A stretch of DNA of 64,000 bases from Nothophaeocryptopus gaeumannii (taxonomy: Eukaryota > Ascomycota > Dothideomycetes > Mycosphaerellales > Mycosphaerellaceae): NCBI GenBank assembly GCA_031771865.1, contig JASISA010000026.1, positions 620,001-684,000 of the forward strand, written 5' to 3'. Below, in pieces: positions 22,164-34,388 of the stretch. A model generated the notes under the pieces. That model saw nothing but the letters and a program-made list of their open reading frames with translations. It did not search any database and was not told the DNA's origin. Each line of letters begins with the position of its first letter. Positions within the stretch are counted from its first letter, which is position 1. Both the position numbers and the translations under genes were made by a program.

Positions 22164-22748
22164 ATGGCAGGCGCCATGAAGTCCTCCATCGCCACAAAGC
22201 AAGACCATCAACACCGGTTCGCCGGTCAGACCGCTGCCGTCGCGGGTACAAAGCCGACGCTCGACGAGCCCATCCAAACGCTGCCACAAGAATTGCAAGA
22301 TGAGATCCTCAACCTCACACTCGCCATTACGCCTAGCACCGTTTTCCTCGACGATGCATACCGACCACCATGGCAGCTCACGATCAACCGAAAGACTCGC
22401 GCAAACCTTCACGAGATCTACTATCGGAAGACCCGTTTCGTTGTGCTAGAAGAGGACCGGCGCGCATTCGGAAGGTGGTGGGCGAGTCTGACGACAGCTA
22501 CTCAGCGCCTGGTAACACACATACAAATGGAGGGCGATTTCCAGGAACTAGGAATGCTCGGTCCAGGTTTCTTGATGGGGTTTGCGGGAAGGGTTGCAAA
22601 GAACTTCAGCAATTACATGCGTAAGAAGAACTGCATGATCGGCCATAATGTCTTCAAGGCCGTTGTGAAGGTCAAAGGCAAAGATGGAAAGATACAGACC
22701 TACTTGGTCAATGATGACGGAGAATGGAGCATTGAGGATGGTGTCTGA
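22164..22748 (+). CDS. F-box-like (LPQEL) hypothetical protein, long member of a local family
   Basis: Single exon, 194 aa. Residues about 40-55 read TLPQELQDEILNLTL, resembling the first half of an F-box. It is followed by PPWQLTINRKTRANLHEIYY, the same PP...R.tR..a..YY layout seen in four other short ORFs in this window. The remainder (WWASLTTATQRLVTHI, MGFAGRVAKNFSNYMRKK) has no known motif. F-box proteins recruit substrates to SCF ubiquitin ligases, but only a partial box is present, so function is open. This is the longest and apparently intact member of the group. Confidence 0.65.
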   Translation: MAGAMKSSIATKQDHQHRFAGQTAAVAGTKPTLDEPIQTLPQELQDEILNLTLAITPSTVFLDDAYRPPWQLTINRKTRANLHEIYYRKTRFVVLEEDRRAFGRWWASLTTATQRLVTHIQMEGDFQELGMLGPGFLMGFAGRVAKNFSNYMRKKNCMIGHNVFKAVVKVKGKDGKIQTYLVNDDGEWSIEDGV

Positions 22749-25700
22749 TACCGTGAGTGATGAGATAACCCCTGAAGCTGACGTTGCGCTTACCATACTT
22801 TGACAGAGTTCCAAGTGACCGAACGGGAAAATACTCCCAGTGCCCCAGCGCAGCGGAGAGCTCGTTGCAGCTGCAGTGCACCAAGATCGCCGTGAAGGAG
22901 ACGGCTTCGACATTGGAGTATAGTTATGAGGCATGCAGGCCCAGCGGGAAGGAGTCGTCTTGAGATGAACGGATATCGCGCGGACAATTAGTCTCCTCCA
23001 ACAGATAGGCACGTTGATTGTTGGTCTCAATGCTCCAAGCGAGTAAATCACGCGCAATGACGATACTCATATGTCGTGAACGATCAACTTCAGTCGTCGA
23101 ATGGCTCATCTCCCTCCCAGCGATCGGATGGCGGCTTCGAAGTAACCATTCTCACAGAGCATGTGAGCTTCCTCCGCGTTGTCGTACACATGTATTTGTA
23201 GCCCCGTCCGCCATTACCCGGAGATGGCTGGCGCTCCTATCACCGTCAACCGAAGCGATATGTACCTATCGAGCCATGTGACCACGGTTGCCATCGGCTC
23301 GAGAGTCGTTACACCGCAGACACAGTAGATAGTGGGTCCAAAACCAGCACACCAGGATCTCATGTGGTCGCACGCTTCGTCGTGATAAACAATCACACAA
23401 CAGTCCACAGCAGTAACTAAGACATTCATGTAGGAACAGGAACAGAGAAACCAGAGAAGGTAGGTGGAACTCACACAAAGATCTCGTGCCTTGCGTCGAC
23501 AGGCATCGTGGTGTACACCAAACTGCAGAATCCATTCCCCAGATCGACAGGTCGATACTGAAAGAGGAAGCAGGCGGCGCCAATCGCGGAATTTCGCAGG
23601 TGCACCAGCTTTTAGTGGCGGCCTCGTGCTCTTTTCAGGAACAGGCTTCATGGTCGATCATCTTTGGAGAGGGGTTGGACTTCACTTCTCGAAGTATAGG
23701 CGTGCTATTAGGTGAGCGTAGTCATCTGCGCTTTTGTCCACTTGCGGTGAGATCCCGATAGACAAACCCAGCGAGCGGTAGGCTGAGCTCAGCAATCCTG
23801 TCGATTCGATCAAAACGCAGCCAGCCATGTTATTTGCTACCATTTCAGCTCAGGAGTGCATGACCAATCTATTCCATGTGTCGAATATGCACATGGCGCC
23901 TGGCTATTGGTAGCATATCCTGTCACCGCTGTGCTCTGTGACTGAAAATCCAATGCGACTGTCCGCCGCGAGACCAATAAAGCCGCAGTTGAACAGGCTG
24001 GTAGTCATCTGCTTCGTCGAATGTTCTTTCTCACCGGTACGAACGGGAATATTTCGACGAACTAAACATCGACCGCGGACGCCTGTGTGGCACAAACGGG
24101 GAGTTGATTCCTTGTCTTCGACGCCTTGAGTGCGGCAGCTTCCCGTCGGCTTGCCTTGGCCATCACCGCGAACCCCTGCAGCGACGCGTTGTCGGCTCAT
24201 ATGATGAGAAGTGGTAGTTAGGCAAGTGACAGATGCGTGCTTCCGTGTGGTTGGTCGCACCAAAGCAATATTACAGACCTGCAATTGCAGCACCTTGAGA
24301 CACTTTAATTCGCTTCTGTTGCCGTTAACGCCATGTTGCCTTTTGTATCCACTGCACGACGCCGAACTCGGGACGGACCATGGCAATCTGACAGCACTCT
24401 TGAGGGTCGTTGCACCGCACTGAAACAAGAACCCACAATCTTCAACGTAGTGCGAAAGGCGTCTTTAGGTTCAATCTCCCAACATTCGAGCTGCATGCTG
24501 TAGACTCATCGTAGATGTTAGGAGCTTTGAAAGATTTTTCGCGAGCTATCCAGGTTCTCGAGCTCACCGCAGTCCAGACGCACCTCCACCGCCTTATGTT
24601 AGTTGTGAGGAATGGTATGCTTGGCACAACGTCTTGGGTAGAAGTGCAGTGGCAGTGGCGAATGGGAGAGCGTTAAAATACCAGGTCGATCCTCCTGATC
24701 CAATCAACGTGAAATCGCAAAGCTTTCTGACACTAGAGGCGGTATCGTGCATAGCCGGCGGTGCGTCGCCCGTGACGTTTGACTCCATCTGCCACAGCTC
24801 CTACTACTAGGCCCTCAGATGATGGATCCGTCGCAAGTCTACTCGCCGTCTCGACCACTCGTCGAGGTGGAAGCGCAGCGCTGGCGACGCACTCAGCTGC
24901 ACCAGAGGCTCATAGCTCTCGTTTTCGCGTGCGTCGTATATTGGTGGAACCTTGTTCAGGAGAGTCCGTGGCGAAAGACGACAGTTGGTTGTCGTTTGGA
25001 TGTGTGCCGCAAGTTCGGATGTGAGGTTCTTGAAATCAAAGCACAACGGCCAACGGCAAACGATGTCCTTGCTCGTTCGGACAAGCGGGCCGGAGACAGC
25101 GGATCCCAGGCTTGCCTTCAACCCACGAGGCGGCGGCAAGGCTGGTTAGCAGGCTGCAGGCTGTATACGCTCCCGCAGCCGTGCTGCAGGTCCGGCTGCA
25201 ATTGGCTGAGCAGTGTGTTCAGCGTGAGGTGGCATGAACTCCATCTGCCTACTGCAGCAGCTAGTGTGGAAGCACACGTCGGCAGTAAAAGCAACAAAAC
25301 ATGGGACATTCTACAGTGCAAAACGAGGGCCATCGGGCGCAGTCTGGACGAACAGGCAACGTAAGTCGCGTATGGAAAGATTTGAACAACGGCTTCCCGG
25401 GAGTGCGAGAGTCCCGTGCGCTTGGAAATAGCAGACGTAGTACATACGTATGTAGTGCGTGTATCTGTGAGGCTCTCGTAAGCAGCACTGCAGCAGTGCG
25501 TACAGTATGGTTCGAGGAGGCTCTCGAAGGTACCGCAGAGCTGAATCTGAATCCGCTGAGCCCGAGTGAGCGGCATGGACGGCGCGTGTCACTCCTACCA
25601 TGTCGTAGGAGTCCGAAGCACTACTTGTACTCCACGCATTCTTGGGGGGGCTGGCATTCTGCATGGGCCGCGTTACTTACTAGTCTGCGGCAAAAGTGGA

Positions 25701-26358
25701 AGCGCGCCTCTTGCATTTCTGCACAAACACGCACCAAGCCTCCTAGGCTATCCCTGCTCCGCGCAGCGAACGTCGTCGGGCAGCCGTGGCTTCCCTCCCA
25801 GACTCCTTTCCACACCCTGGAACGAGCTTCGACTCACTCTCGCACACACACACGACGCTATCATCGAAATTCCCAGGGGCCAGGTGTCGCTGGAATTAAT
25901 TCAATCTTCATCTTCTAACTGGCCGTTGAGCTAACGGCTCCCTTCAGCCACACCGTGTTCCGCGCGAGAGCGAGCGACGACAGGGGATTCGCCCGTGCGA
26001 GAGATAGTCTTTTGACTCGCCAACCTCCTCCGACTGCGACTTCTCTCTCTCTTCTTCCGTACCCTTCCACAGGACAGCAGGCAGCACCATTACTAAGGCC
26101 CATCTACACCCAGCGATATTACGAGGTCTCTGCATCTCGTTCTGATTTGCACCGCGCGAATCCATATCAATAACATCTCAATGTACGGACAAAGGCAGGC
26201 CGGGACTCGATCTTCCTCCTCCTCTCGTCCTCCGTTGCCACACTGTCGACCACACGGTCCCATATAAATAACTGACTACATTTTGGACCCACTGGAAACC
26301 CGCTACGACAACGCAATAACAACTTGAGGCGCGTCTGGACGCCTCGCCATCGACCGCG
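22749..26358. other. Gene-poor interval of 3.6 kb
   Basis: Many short overlapping ORFs on both strands, none with a domain or a consistent splice pattern. Composition is normal, with CpA and TpG present, so this is not a RIP tract. A TATA-like CATATAAATA at 26261-26270 lies about 90 bp before the next gene's ATG and may be its core promoter. I see nothing else. Confidence 0.5.
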
Positions 26359-27609
26359 ATGGCAACATTCCAGACAGGAGGGTATCCGGGACCATCGCCT
26401 GGATATGCGCACTACACATATCGCACGCCTCCACAGACACCGCCACCGGCCGCTGGAGGATACGCGTACTACTCACCACGACACTACGCCTACGCATCGA
26501 CCCCACCACCGAAGGGCCACACTCGTCGAGCGACTGGCGATGGGACGACTTTCACCTACACTTACGCTACGACACCGCGCAAGACAGCGCACTACTCCTC
26601 GACTCCAGAGCCCACTTACCACACTTCTGCGCAATCTACACCGCGGAAGACCGACTATGTAAGTGGCTCTCAACGCAAGCAACGCGAAAGCACTCGATTC
26701 AGCTATCGAGAAACAACCGACAAGCAGCGCAAGTCTTCGAACAGCAAGCACTACTCTACACGAGCGCAGTACGTCCCCGAAGACTGCTACAACGATCGCT
26801 CGTATGAGGAACTGCCGCGCTACGAGAAGTTCGAGCCTCGACCACCACCATACAAGCGTCAACAGACATATCACTACGATGCACGTACTGATCAACGCTA
26901 CCGTGATCAGGTCCCAATCTACACTCCAGCAGCAGAGGCATCAGCGAAGACGCCTCGCCCTCGACGAGCATCCTACACTACATCGAAGCCCTCGAAGCCT
27001 ACCAACCCACCACCGAAGGCTCGACCCAGCACCGCGTCGAAGCCAGCACCCAAGGCAACAGAGGAGGATGCGCGTCGCGCTGGCATTCCTGCCGGTTACT
27101 CATACAAGAATTGGGATCCAACCGAAGAGCCCATCCTGCTCCTCGGCTCCGTGTTCGATGCTAACTCGCTGGGGAAGTGGATCTACGATTGGACAGTCTT
27201 CTACTATGGCCCGGCGACGCCGATGACTGAAGTCTCAGGCGAGCTGTGGCTATTACTCATACAATTGGCGCACAAGGTGAAACGCGCTGAGGAGACCATG
27301 CCGCGCATCCGATCAAAGTCATCACGCGACCTGGTCGATGACTTCCTCGAGTCGGGAGAGCGTCTTTGGCAGCGTTTCAACAAGCTTCTCAAGATTTGCG
27401 AGAACTACATGTGGAAGGCCGCCAAGAAGGAGAGCGGCAAGACCAAGAATGTCACCATGGGCAAGAACAGCGGATGCGAGTTTGTCGATACCATCTTCGG
27501 ACGTGATCGAGAGCTGGAGCGCACGGAGAAGTTGATGACCGGCATCCGGCTGTGGAGCATGCGGTTCGACGCGAACTGCGAGGAGATTCTGCGCAAGCCT
27601 GGCGCTTAG
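26359..27609 (+). CDS. Conserved-looking hypothetical protein, Tyr/Pro-rich N-terminus
   Basis: Intronless, 416 aa. Residues 1-230 are low-complexity and disordered, rich in Tyr, Thr, Pro and Ser (for example GYAHYTYRTPPQTPPPAAGG), with many Arg and Lys. From about 240 a compact domain begins: GYSYKNWDPTEEPILLLGSV, FDANSLGKWIYDWTVFYYGP, ELWLLLIQLAHKVKRAEE and a mixed helical C-terminus. The domain contains three Trp-rich helices and is probably globular. I do not recognise the family. No signal peptide or membrane segment. Function unknown. Confidence 0.75.
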   Translation: MATFQTGGYPGPSPGYAHYTYRTPPQTPPPAAGGYAYYSPRHYAYASTPPPKGHTRRATGDGTTFTYTYATTPRKTAHYSSTPEPTYHTSAQSTPRKTDYVSGSQRKQRESTRFSYRETTDKQRKSSNSKHYSTRAQYVPEDCYNDRSYEELPRYEKFEPRPPPYKRQQTYHYDARTDQRYRDQVPIYTPAAEASAKTPRPRRASYTTSKPSKPTNPPPKARPSTASKPAPKATEEDARRAGIPAGYSYKNWDPTEEPILLLGSVFDANSLGKWIYDWTVFYYGPATPMTEVSGELWLLLIQLAHKVKRAEETMPRIRSKSSRDLVDDFLESGERLWQRFNKLLKICENYMWKAAKKESGKTKNVTMGKNSGCEFVDTIFGRDRELERTEKLMTGIRLWSMRFDANCEEILRKPGA

Positions 27610-30600
27610 GTGGACGACTGTTGCCTGGAGTCTTGATGCATCCACGAAAACAAGCTGCTGTCCTTCGATCGCGATTCGCCTTCTGATACCCCCTGACAAC
27701 TTTCTACCCCCACCACTCATACACAACTGGAATATACACAACAGCATACTGGAGTTTACTGGACGGAACGGACTTTTGCGAATTTGAAATCTGGGATATT
27801 TCCGTTCTTCAATCCGAAAGAATGATACCAACTGTACTACTACTTTGATCGCGCGCGCAAAACTGGGTATGGATCTTTCTTGCATAGGTATGCGTTACTG
27901 GAACGGCGTCTACACTTTGCCACTCTGCGACGACACTTGCACGAGAGACTGAAGGATATATGAGTCATTGCGTCGACGCGTTGCTTACGGACTTAACGCT
28001 CTGCATGGCTGGGAAACTACACTGCCACACACATCTCTTATCACTGGGGGTTGCTTGCTTGCGCGGTCTTCTATCTCTTTTGAAATGGTCGGCGGGATAC
28101 TGGGACACAAAAGTTGGTGTTGTCTTTTCATCGCCATATACCCCATTTGCGAGAGTATCATCTTATGGCATTGCGTGGCGTTCGCGCTGGATCAAACTGG
28201 ACTGGGAGATTTTTAATTGGAGGGAAGATTACGTGCTTCTTCTCGCGGGTCCTATTGATTTTGTACCTCTTTTGCTTATCATTATACTTCGATACTAGGT
28301 AGACGACCAATGGATATAGGTGTCGTCCACACACACTTCCCACTTTCTCTTTGTTTCCATCACATCTCATCACGACGCTAATACGGACATCCCGCGCGTG
28401 GCCGTCGGCGCGTATTCACTATCTCAGAATCTCAGCCTGATCACGGACGAGCCGGCCCTGCGCGCATACCACCACGTGCGTTGCACGCGAAGGTACCTAC
28501 CTTGCTACTGCCTAGGAAGATACGATGGCGAGCTCCGCGAATTGAGCTGATTTCTACTTCCCGACACGAGGGGTCGTGGACAATACACGAAGGACGAGAA
28601 TTGTGTCAATAACGGACGAACTCCGATCACGTCTGGATAAAGTGAGGTGAAGCGATGAAGTTGAGTAGGTAGTTCTAAACTTCTGCGAGGATCTTCGCTG
28701 GTACGGATTTCTTGCATGATGCCAGATGCAAGATGCCTTACCTCCCGTGCGCGAGCGTACGAACGTTTTACCTGGTGCGAACACCCACGGAAAGTGGGAA
28801 GTGGAAAGCTTGGATGATGGAAGATGCTTGGCTTGGCTTGACTTGGTGGAGGAGGTGCTGTCACTGCTTCCTGTCTGCAGTGGAGATGTAATAAAAGTCG
28901 CGTAGTGAACTTCTCCTCTCTTTGTTCGTGCACGTGGAGTAGGATGATGAAGGACTGGAGAGGTAGGGTAGGTACTTCTCATCATTGCTTGCTTGCGCCG
29001 CTGCCGCTGCTAAGCATTGGAGACATGGGGACACCATCGCACAAGCTTCTTTGGGGAGGGTGTGTAGAGGTGGGTGACTGGTTGCGGCTTGCTTGTTGCA
29101 GAGTGCTTCGATGGACCTGGTGATCAGGTCGCCGGGCACTTGGGCTTCACTGTGAAACATCCACATCACATCTGTCTGTATGCGAGTCACTGCCAGGCTG
29201 TGGAGGCCCATATCGAGGCCCAATTATGATGTGACCAGATGCAACTGTTGGGCGCTTACATGATATCATGCGCATCTGCCTCTCGCTGTCACCATCTCGC
29301 TGTGTCGCCATCCGGGCGCGAAGAAGCAGCTGGTCACTTCCATCGTCTGCATGATGATGCTTCTACAGCCCTACAAGCCATCGCCGTCCTGTTGCGCTGG
29401 CCAGCTGGCCATGGTTATGCAGATATACTTTTCATGCATGCACAACGCCTCGGCGCGAAGGCGCGAAGAAGGTCACAGACATGCCAGCACACAGGGCATA
29501 TCCTTGACCAAGGTTTCGCGAGCAAATCTGACCTGCATCGTGCGGCCATCGCCGCATCGTTATAGTTGAAGTTTGCTATTTCGGGGATGAGTGTTCGCGT
29601 TGTGCGAGGTACAGTACACCTTGCATGGTTTCTGGAAGCGTGCCACTTTGCTCGCGGAGGATGGAGCGAATGCGTGGGAGTTCGCTCCGGCGCTGATGGA
29701 TGCTGCGCCGCTGACACATCGCAGCTAACTCCTTCCGACACCTCACAAGTGCCGGACATGGGCGGTACGGAGTCCGTACGGCTATCTAGCAGCTGTTGGT
29801 GTGGAGAATTGAGGGGTGGCATAGGATTCTCCGGCCTCCAGCTTGTTGTTGTGCACCCACTTTTGCTGACGGACAAGATGCATCGCTTCAACACCAAGCA
29901 TCTGTCGACTGCAAGACCATTATGCTCTCTGACTGCCATGTCCAACCGCCATGGCTTGACACTGGAACGGCACGGACAGGATCGCATCTCACCATGACCC
30001 GCAGGCGCTTTGGCCAGCGCTTACTCACACGCGATGATGTTCCTGAACCGGAAGCTTGTTCAGCTGCCGGCATTGGCCTTGGAGATGCCGGACCGTGGAA
30101 CATGGACTGCAGGCACTGCCTCTGCGGCTGGTGTTCGGACTGACGTGATGTGGTCGTGGATGAGGGGAGGCATTGGAGAACCCGGCCGGATGTGTGGGAT
30201 GGACTCCATGTCGTGACGACACACGAGCAAAGTTCAGGTCACTGGCAAACTACCACGTCCGACATGGTACAGAAGACATCGGATCCGGGATTAGTCCACA
30301 ACGAGCTCCTTGAGGCGACAACATCGCTGCCAGCAGACTACATCGCATCCGGTGGAGACTTCGTGGTTCTGAGTCTCAGGATATTACTGATTCAACATCA
30401 ATCTAGTCTGCCTCAGCTAATCCAGCACGTTTCAGGTCGGTAGGTATTTCTTGATTACCAGAAACGGCGCACCGAAAGGTGGGCACCTGCGCAGTGTTTG
30501 TCTAATGACCGAGGCGAGCGAATCCGGAAACACTGCGAAGACAAACAAAGAGCTACACAGTATGCATATCCATCTGCCAACATGCATTCCAGCGAGGCAG

Positions 30601-30637
30601 GACCGCGTGCCTTCACATTACAGAGAACGCAGCAACC
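27610..30637. other. Gene-poor interval of 3 kb
   Basis: The first 250 bp are probably the 3' UTR of the preceding gene. Beyond that I find only short ORFs without domains on either strand, and no RIP signature or clear repeat. Confidence 0.5.
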
Positions 30638-32682
30638 ATGTCGTTGGAAAACCTCGATGTATCAGGCCGGGATATATTCCATAAACAGACGGAAGCGGCG
30701 ATAAACAAGTTCGGCTCTTCGAGCGAAGAGGATAGCCAGCGCCCGAAACGAAGATACCGGAAGAAGCCTCCGAGGGATGATGATGACGACAAACCACCGA
30801 GGCGCAAGCTTAAATCTTCGTTTCTCTTGATCGACGAGGGCAATGATCAAAAGAACAACCGAGATCCCTCAGACAGTAACTCAAAACCTCATGGCAAGGT
30901 TACACACGGCAAAGGAGAAACCTCAGGCAAAGATGCGAAAGAGGACGGCGATGAGCAGCCGACCAAGCAAGATTCGATTAATGAATCAAGACCTCATCTA
31001 ACAAGAGGCCCCTCGTCAGGATTCCCCAATCCACGCAATACAAAGCCTCGAGGTTTGAAGCCTGAGAACGGAACCTCGCCATCAGCTCCGGAGCAAAGTC
31101 CTCCTGGCGCAAAAGATGACAATGACTTGCAGCCCAGCCTGACCTTGGATGATGCGAATCTTAACCCAGAAGATGTAAGACCAGCTGTTCAGACTCCAAT
31201 ACCTGAGAGCCCTAATATGTTTGAGAAGCACGGGTCTTTCAACGATCCAAGCTTGAACGGGGTACTCCTGGAAATCAAGGTCAAAATCACTTTGCTGCCC
31301 TGCATTCTGACGATGCGCGATGCCAAAGAGTCGAGGAATGTGCTGCGTCTGAGCCAGATCTTATAACAGCAGAAAAGCTATTAGATCACGTCGAGCAAAA
31401 TAAAGGGGGCTTTGCGCTCGAGGGAAGATGCAGCTACTGGATTGGAGTCATTCGTTTCAGCATAGGAGAGAACACTCAGACCGAGGAGCGTCCGACGAAG
31501 TACTTCGAGCGAGCCTTAGTAGCCAAGGGAGTCTATCCGGAGGCGGAGTGGGCACAGCAATGGATCGACTCCTGGGAAAGCATCCAGAACACTCCTGTCA
31601 CCGCCGAGAGACCAGGAAGTAGTAGCTCTTATTTGGGTCGACTCAAAGATGCTGTCTCGTCTCGTCTCTTCTCCCCTAAGCCACTGCCAAAAACGAGAAT
31701 TGTCGTTGCACCAGACTCTCCTGCAATAGCTCAGACCTTCGCCAATGTATTCGGTAGTGTCCTGAACCTACCAGAGAGCCGACCGAGCACGAGCCAGAGC
31801 AATAGGAGCTCCTTTAGCTTCTTTAGTCCTGGTTTCAGTGGTCTGAACCGTATGCCCAGCTTCACGAGTTTGACGAGCAGTCGACCCGTGAGTCAAGGAT
31901 CTGAGTATTACCTCCAAGAAAGTGTAGACGGATCTCCCAAACAGCCGCCTTTATTGTGCAGTACAAGGTCCTCCAATGTGGATCTCAGAAGATGGACTGG
32001 ACACTTGAGCATGCAAAGCACACCGTACAGTAGTCCGAACTCGCCAAGACACAAGACACCATCGCCTGAGCCCCAAAATACAATACCAGAGACACCATCT
32101 CGCAGGCCCGGTGTGTCTCGAACGTCCACTCCGCGATCCGGCCTTCACGTTCGAGACTCACCGACCAGCAATCCTGCGCGAAATCAACATCTTCCTACTA
32201 AAGACGCCGTCATGAGTCCTAATGAGTTCAAGAGCCTATTAGTAAATGCGCAATCCGCAGGAGATATATCTCCAAAATCTGCATTAGCATCTGCTCTCGC
32301 CACTCCAAGTCCTGGTCGTAAAGCTGTGGCGTTCAGCCCGACAGTACTTCCCACGTCTAATCCGTTCGAGAAGACCAAGACTTCGCCAATAGAGGACCCT
32401 CGCGAGGGAGATGAAGAGGAGCATGCAACAGACACGATTCATCATAGACGCCGCAGGTCTTCGATGTGGGGTCGAGGTCTTGCGTCTCTCGCTACCGGTT
32501 CTTCGATGAGCTATCAGAATGATCCTGATGACTTGGCAGAACAAGGACGAAGTCCTAGTAAGGCGAAAGTTGCGCCCTTTGAGGATGGTGATGCGGCTCA
32601 GGTGCAGAACCCGAGGAGGAGGAGTAGTCATAAGAGAGGCAAGAGTATGGAGGCGGCATTGGAGGATGGGCTTGGGATATGA
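30638..32682 (+). CDS. Hypothetical disordered Ser/Pro-rich protein
   Basis: Starts at the ATG at 30638 with an acidic/basic disordered region (SSEEDSQRPKRRYRKKPPRD). The frame changes between about 31250 and 31335 to one that runs open to 32682. The switch fits either an intron (GT at 31263, AG at 31332, phase 0 both sides) or a frameshift. The second part has one ordered patch (YWIGVIRFSIGENTQTEERP, then EAEWAQQWIDSWESI) and then about 300 Ser/Pro/Arg-rich residues with repeated short S/T-P motifs (for example PNSPRHKTPSPEP), suggesting phosphorylation. No known domain. Confidence 0.6.
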
Positions 32683-34388
32683 GCGGAGGGAGCATTGAAC
32701 GAATAGGCCTTTCTCTTTTTTCCCACGTCGACTCTGGTTCGGTTGTTGTATGGGTACGCGAGAGAACAAGCCCAAATCCCGCGAGGAAGTAACGTACATG
32801 GAGTAAGAAGACGCGTATGAAAGTCTTGAACTGATAAGAGCCTAGTCATGTTTTGCTGTTATGAATCTACTCTGTACACACTTTGTATTCTCATGCCCGA
32901 TGTACAGTTCGTGCTGCTTCTATCGCTTGAGAGTGTCGCAGGAGAAACAGCTCAAGTGAGCACAGAGGTCCACCACCGCGTTGGAGTCAAGCTGATACCC
33001 ATACTGTACGCTACCGCGTGTCCACGGCCGCTTCTCGACTCGCACATTCTCATTAATTGCGGTCAAATAGGCGGGGTTGTACTTCCGAGACCTTTTTCGC
33101 GAGTTGAGAGGAGCAGATTTGGACCAACCCAAGTTCGGCTTTGAGATTCGGTGGATACTGGCATGAATCACAATGTCAGCACTCGATAAATGGACAGATC
33201 AGGTTAGTAGAAGACTTACTCAAGCAGCTTGTTGAGCTCTGCCGAACTGATCCATACCCTTGGATACGCATCTCTCTGATCTTCCCTTCCCATCTCGCTC
33301 TCATCCTTCGTGCACTTACACCGCTCATCGCACCTTACTCTTTGATTCCCTTCCTCCTCATCAAACTTCTTAAGCATCACAATCCCAATCTTAATCTGCT
33401 CATCCCTGAGTCGCATACTATGCTGCATCTCTTAAATGCCTCGATATGTACTCGTCAAAGACGTGCTGTGATTCTCCTTAGCAGATTCGAACGAGCAAAG
33501 TGTCTCGTCTGCAGATATATGACCAATTGAGATCGATTTTGCACAGGGATGAGGTTTCGTTGTTCGTCTTAGAGACTTTGTAGCCACTTTCGGAGAGGGT
33601 AGAGACCCTTTTAATGGCAGAAGGTTGAGGTGGAGTAGTAGTGGCGTGCCACGGCTTTGCAGTTGCGGGAGTGGCGGTCGATTATGGGCTGCCAAAGGCG
33701 GCTTGTAGTCCATATCGACAGTGACGATACTTGGTAGGACGAGTAGGGCGAAATCCAGGATTTAATCTTGCAGTGCCTGTGGCAATGCGCGGATGCGCTT
33801 CTTAAGTGTAGGCCCAAGGATCGTGGCCAGCTTGCAGCGGGTTGGGTCTTGAATAATCGCGAGTACCGGCGCCACGATCGTAGCCAGCTTGCACCGAATC
33901 GAATTTGGAAGCTCGCGAGTCAGACCATCACGGCCAGCATAGCCACAACTGTGAGTAGAGCCATTGTGGTGAGCGACTCGAGAAGAGCTATGTTCTAGCA
34001 TATCATAGCCGAGGCTGCCATGCTTTCTCAGGGGTAAATGCGGTGTGTCGAGACGAGGTAGCGTACTGGAATTGGCGGATGCGTCAACGCTTGGATGTTG
34101 TGTCGAAATCGCAATGTGCAAATCAATTCAAGTCATGTTGGCTAAGAGCATCACCTGCTCGAGCGACATCTGATCTTCACTCGGCGGTGGATCCTATTAT
34201 AGGCGCCACTTCGCTGAGATTCAGGTTAACGAATTCGTAGGTGACACGGACGTTGAGCAATATGCGGCTGTCAAGCTTATGGTTGACCAAGTGACAGTGG
34301 ACTCGACGTTTGTTCTCGTAGTCTCTCGCTGTCAAACGTGGACGAGATGTCAGCGAAAGATGTCCAGGTAAGGGTAGATCGAGATTCT
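32683..34388. other. Intergenic, 1.7 kb
   Basis: Short ORFs only. A direct repeat with 57-bp spacing, sharing GATCGTRGCCAGCTTGCA, is at 33819-33893. Otherwise nothing recognised. Confidence 0.45.

Noticed and set aside
24819..25364. 181-aa ORF in the 22.7-26.3 kb gap
   Set aside because: Composition is random-like, several antisense ORFs overlap, and no splice-consistent or domain evidence exists.
33762..34121. 119-aa minus ORF with the internal repeat CKLATI(V/L)(A/G)P
   Set aside because: Repeat is a simple 57-bp-offset duplication; no other support for a gene.
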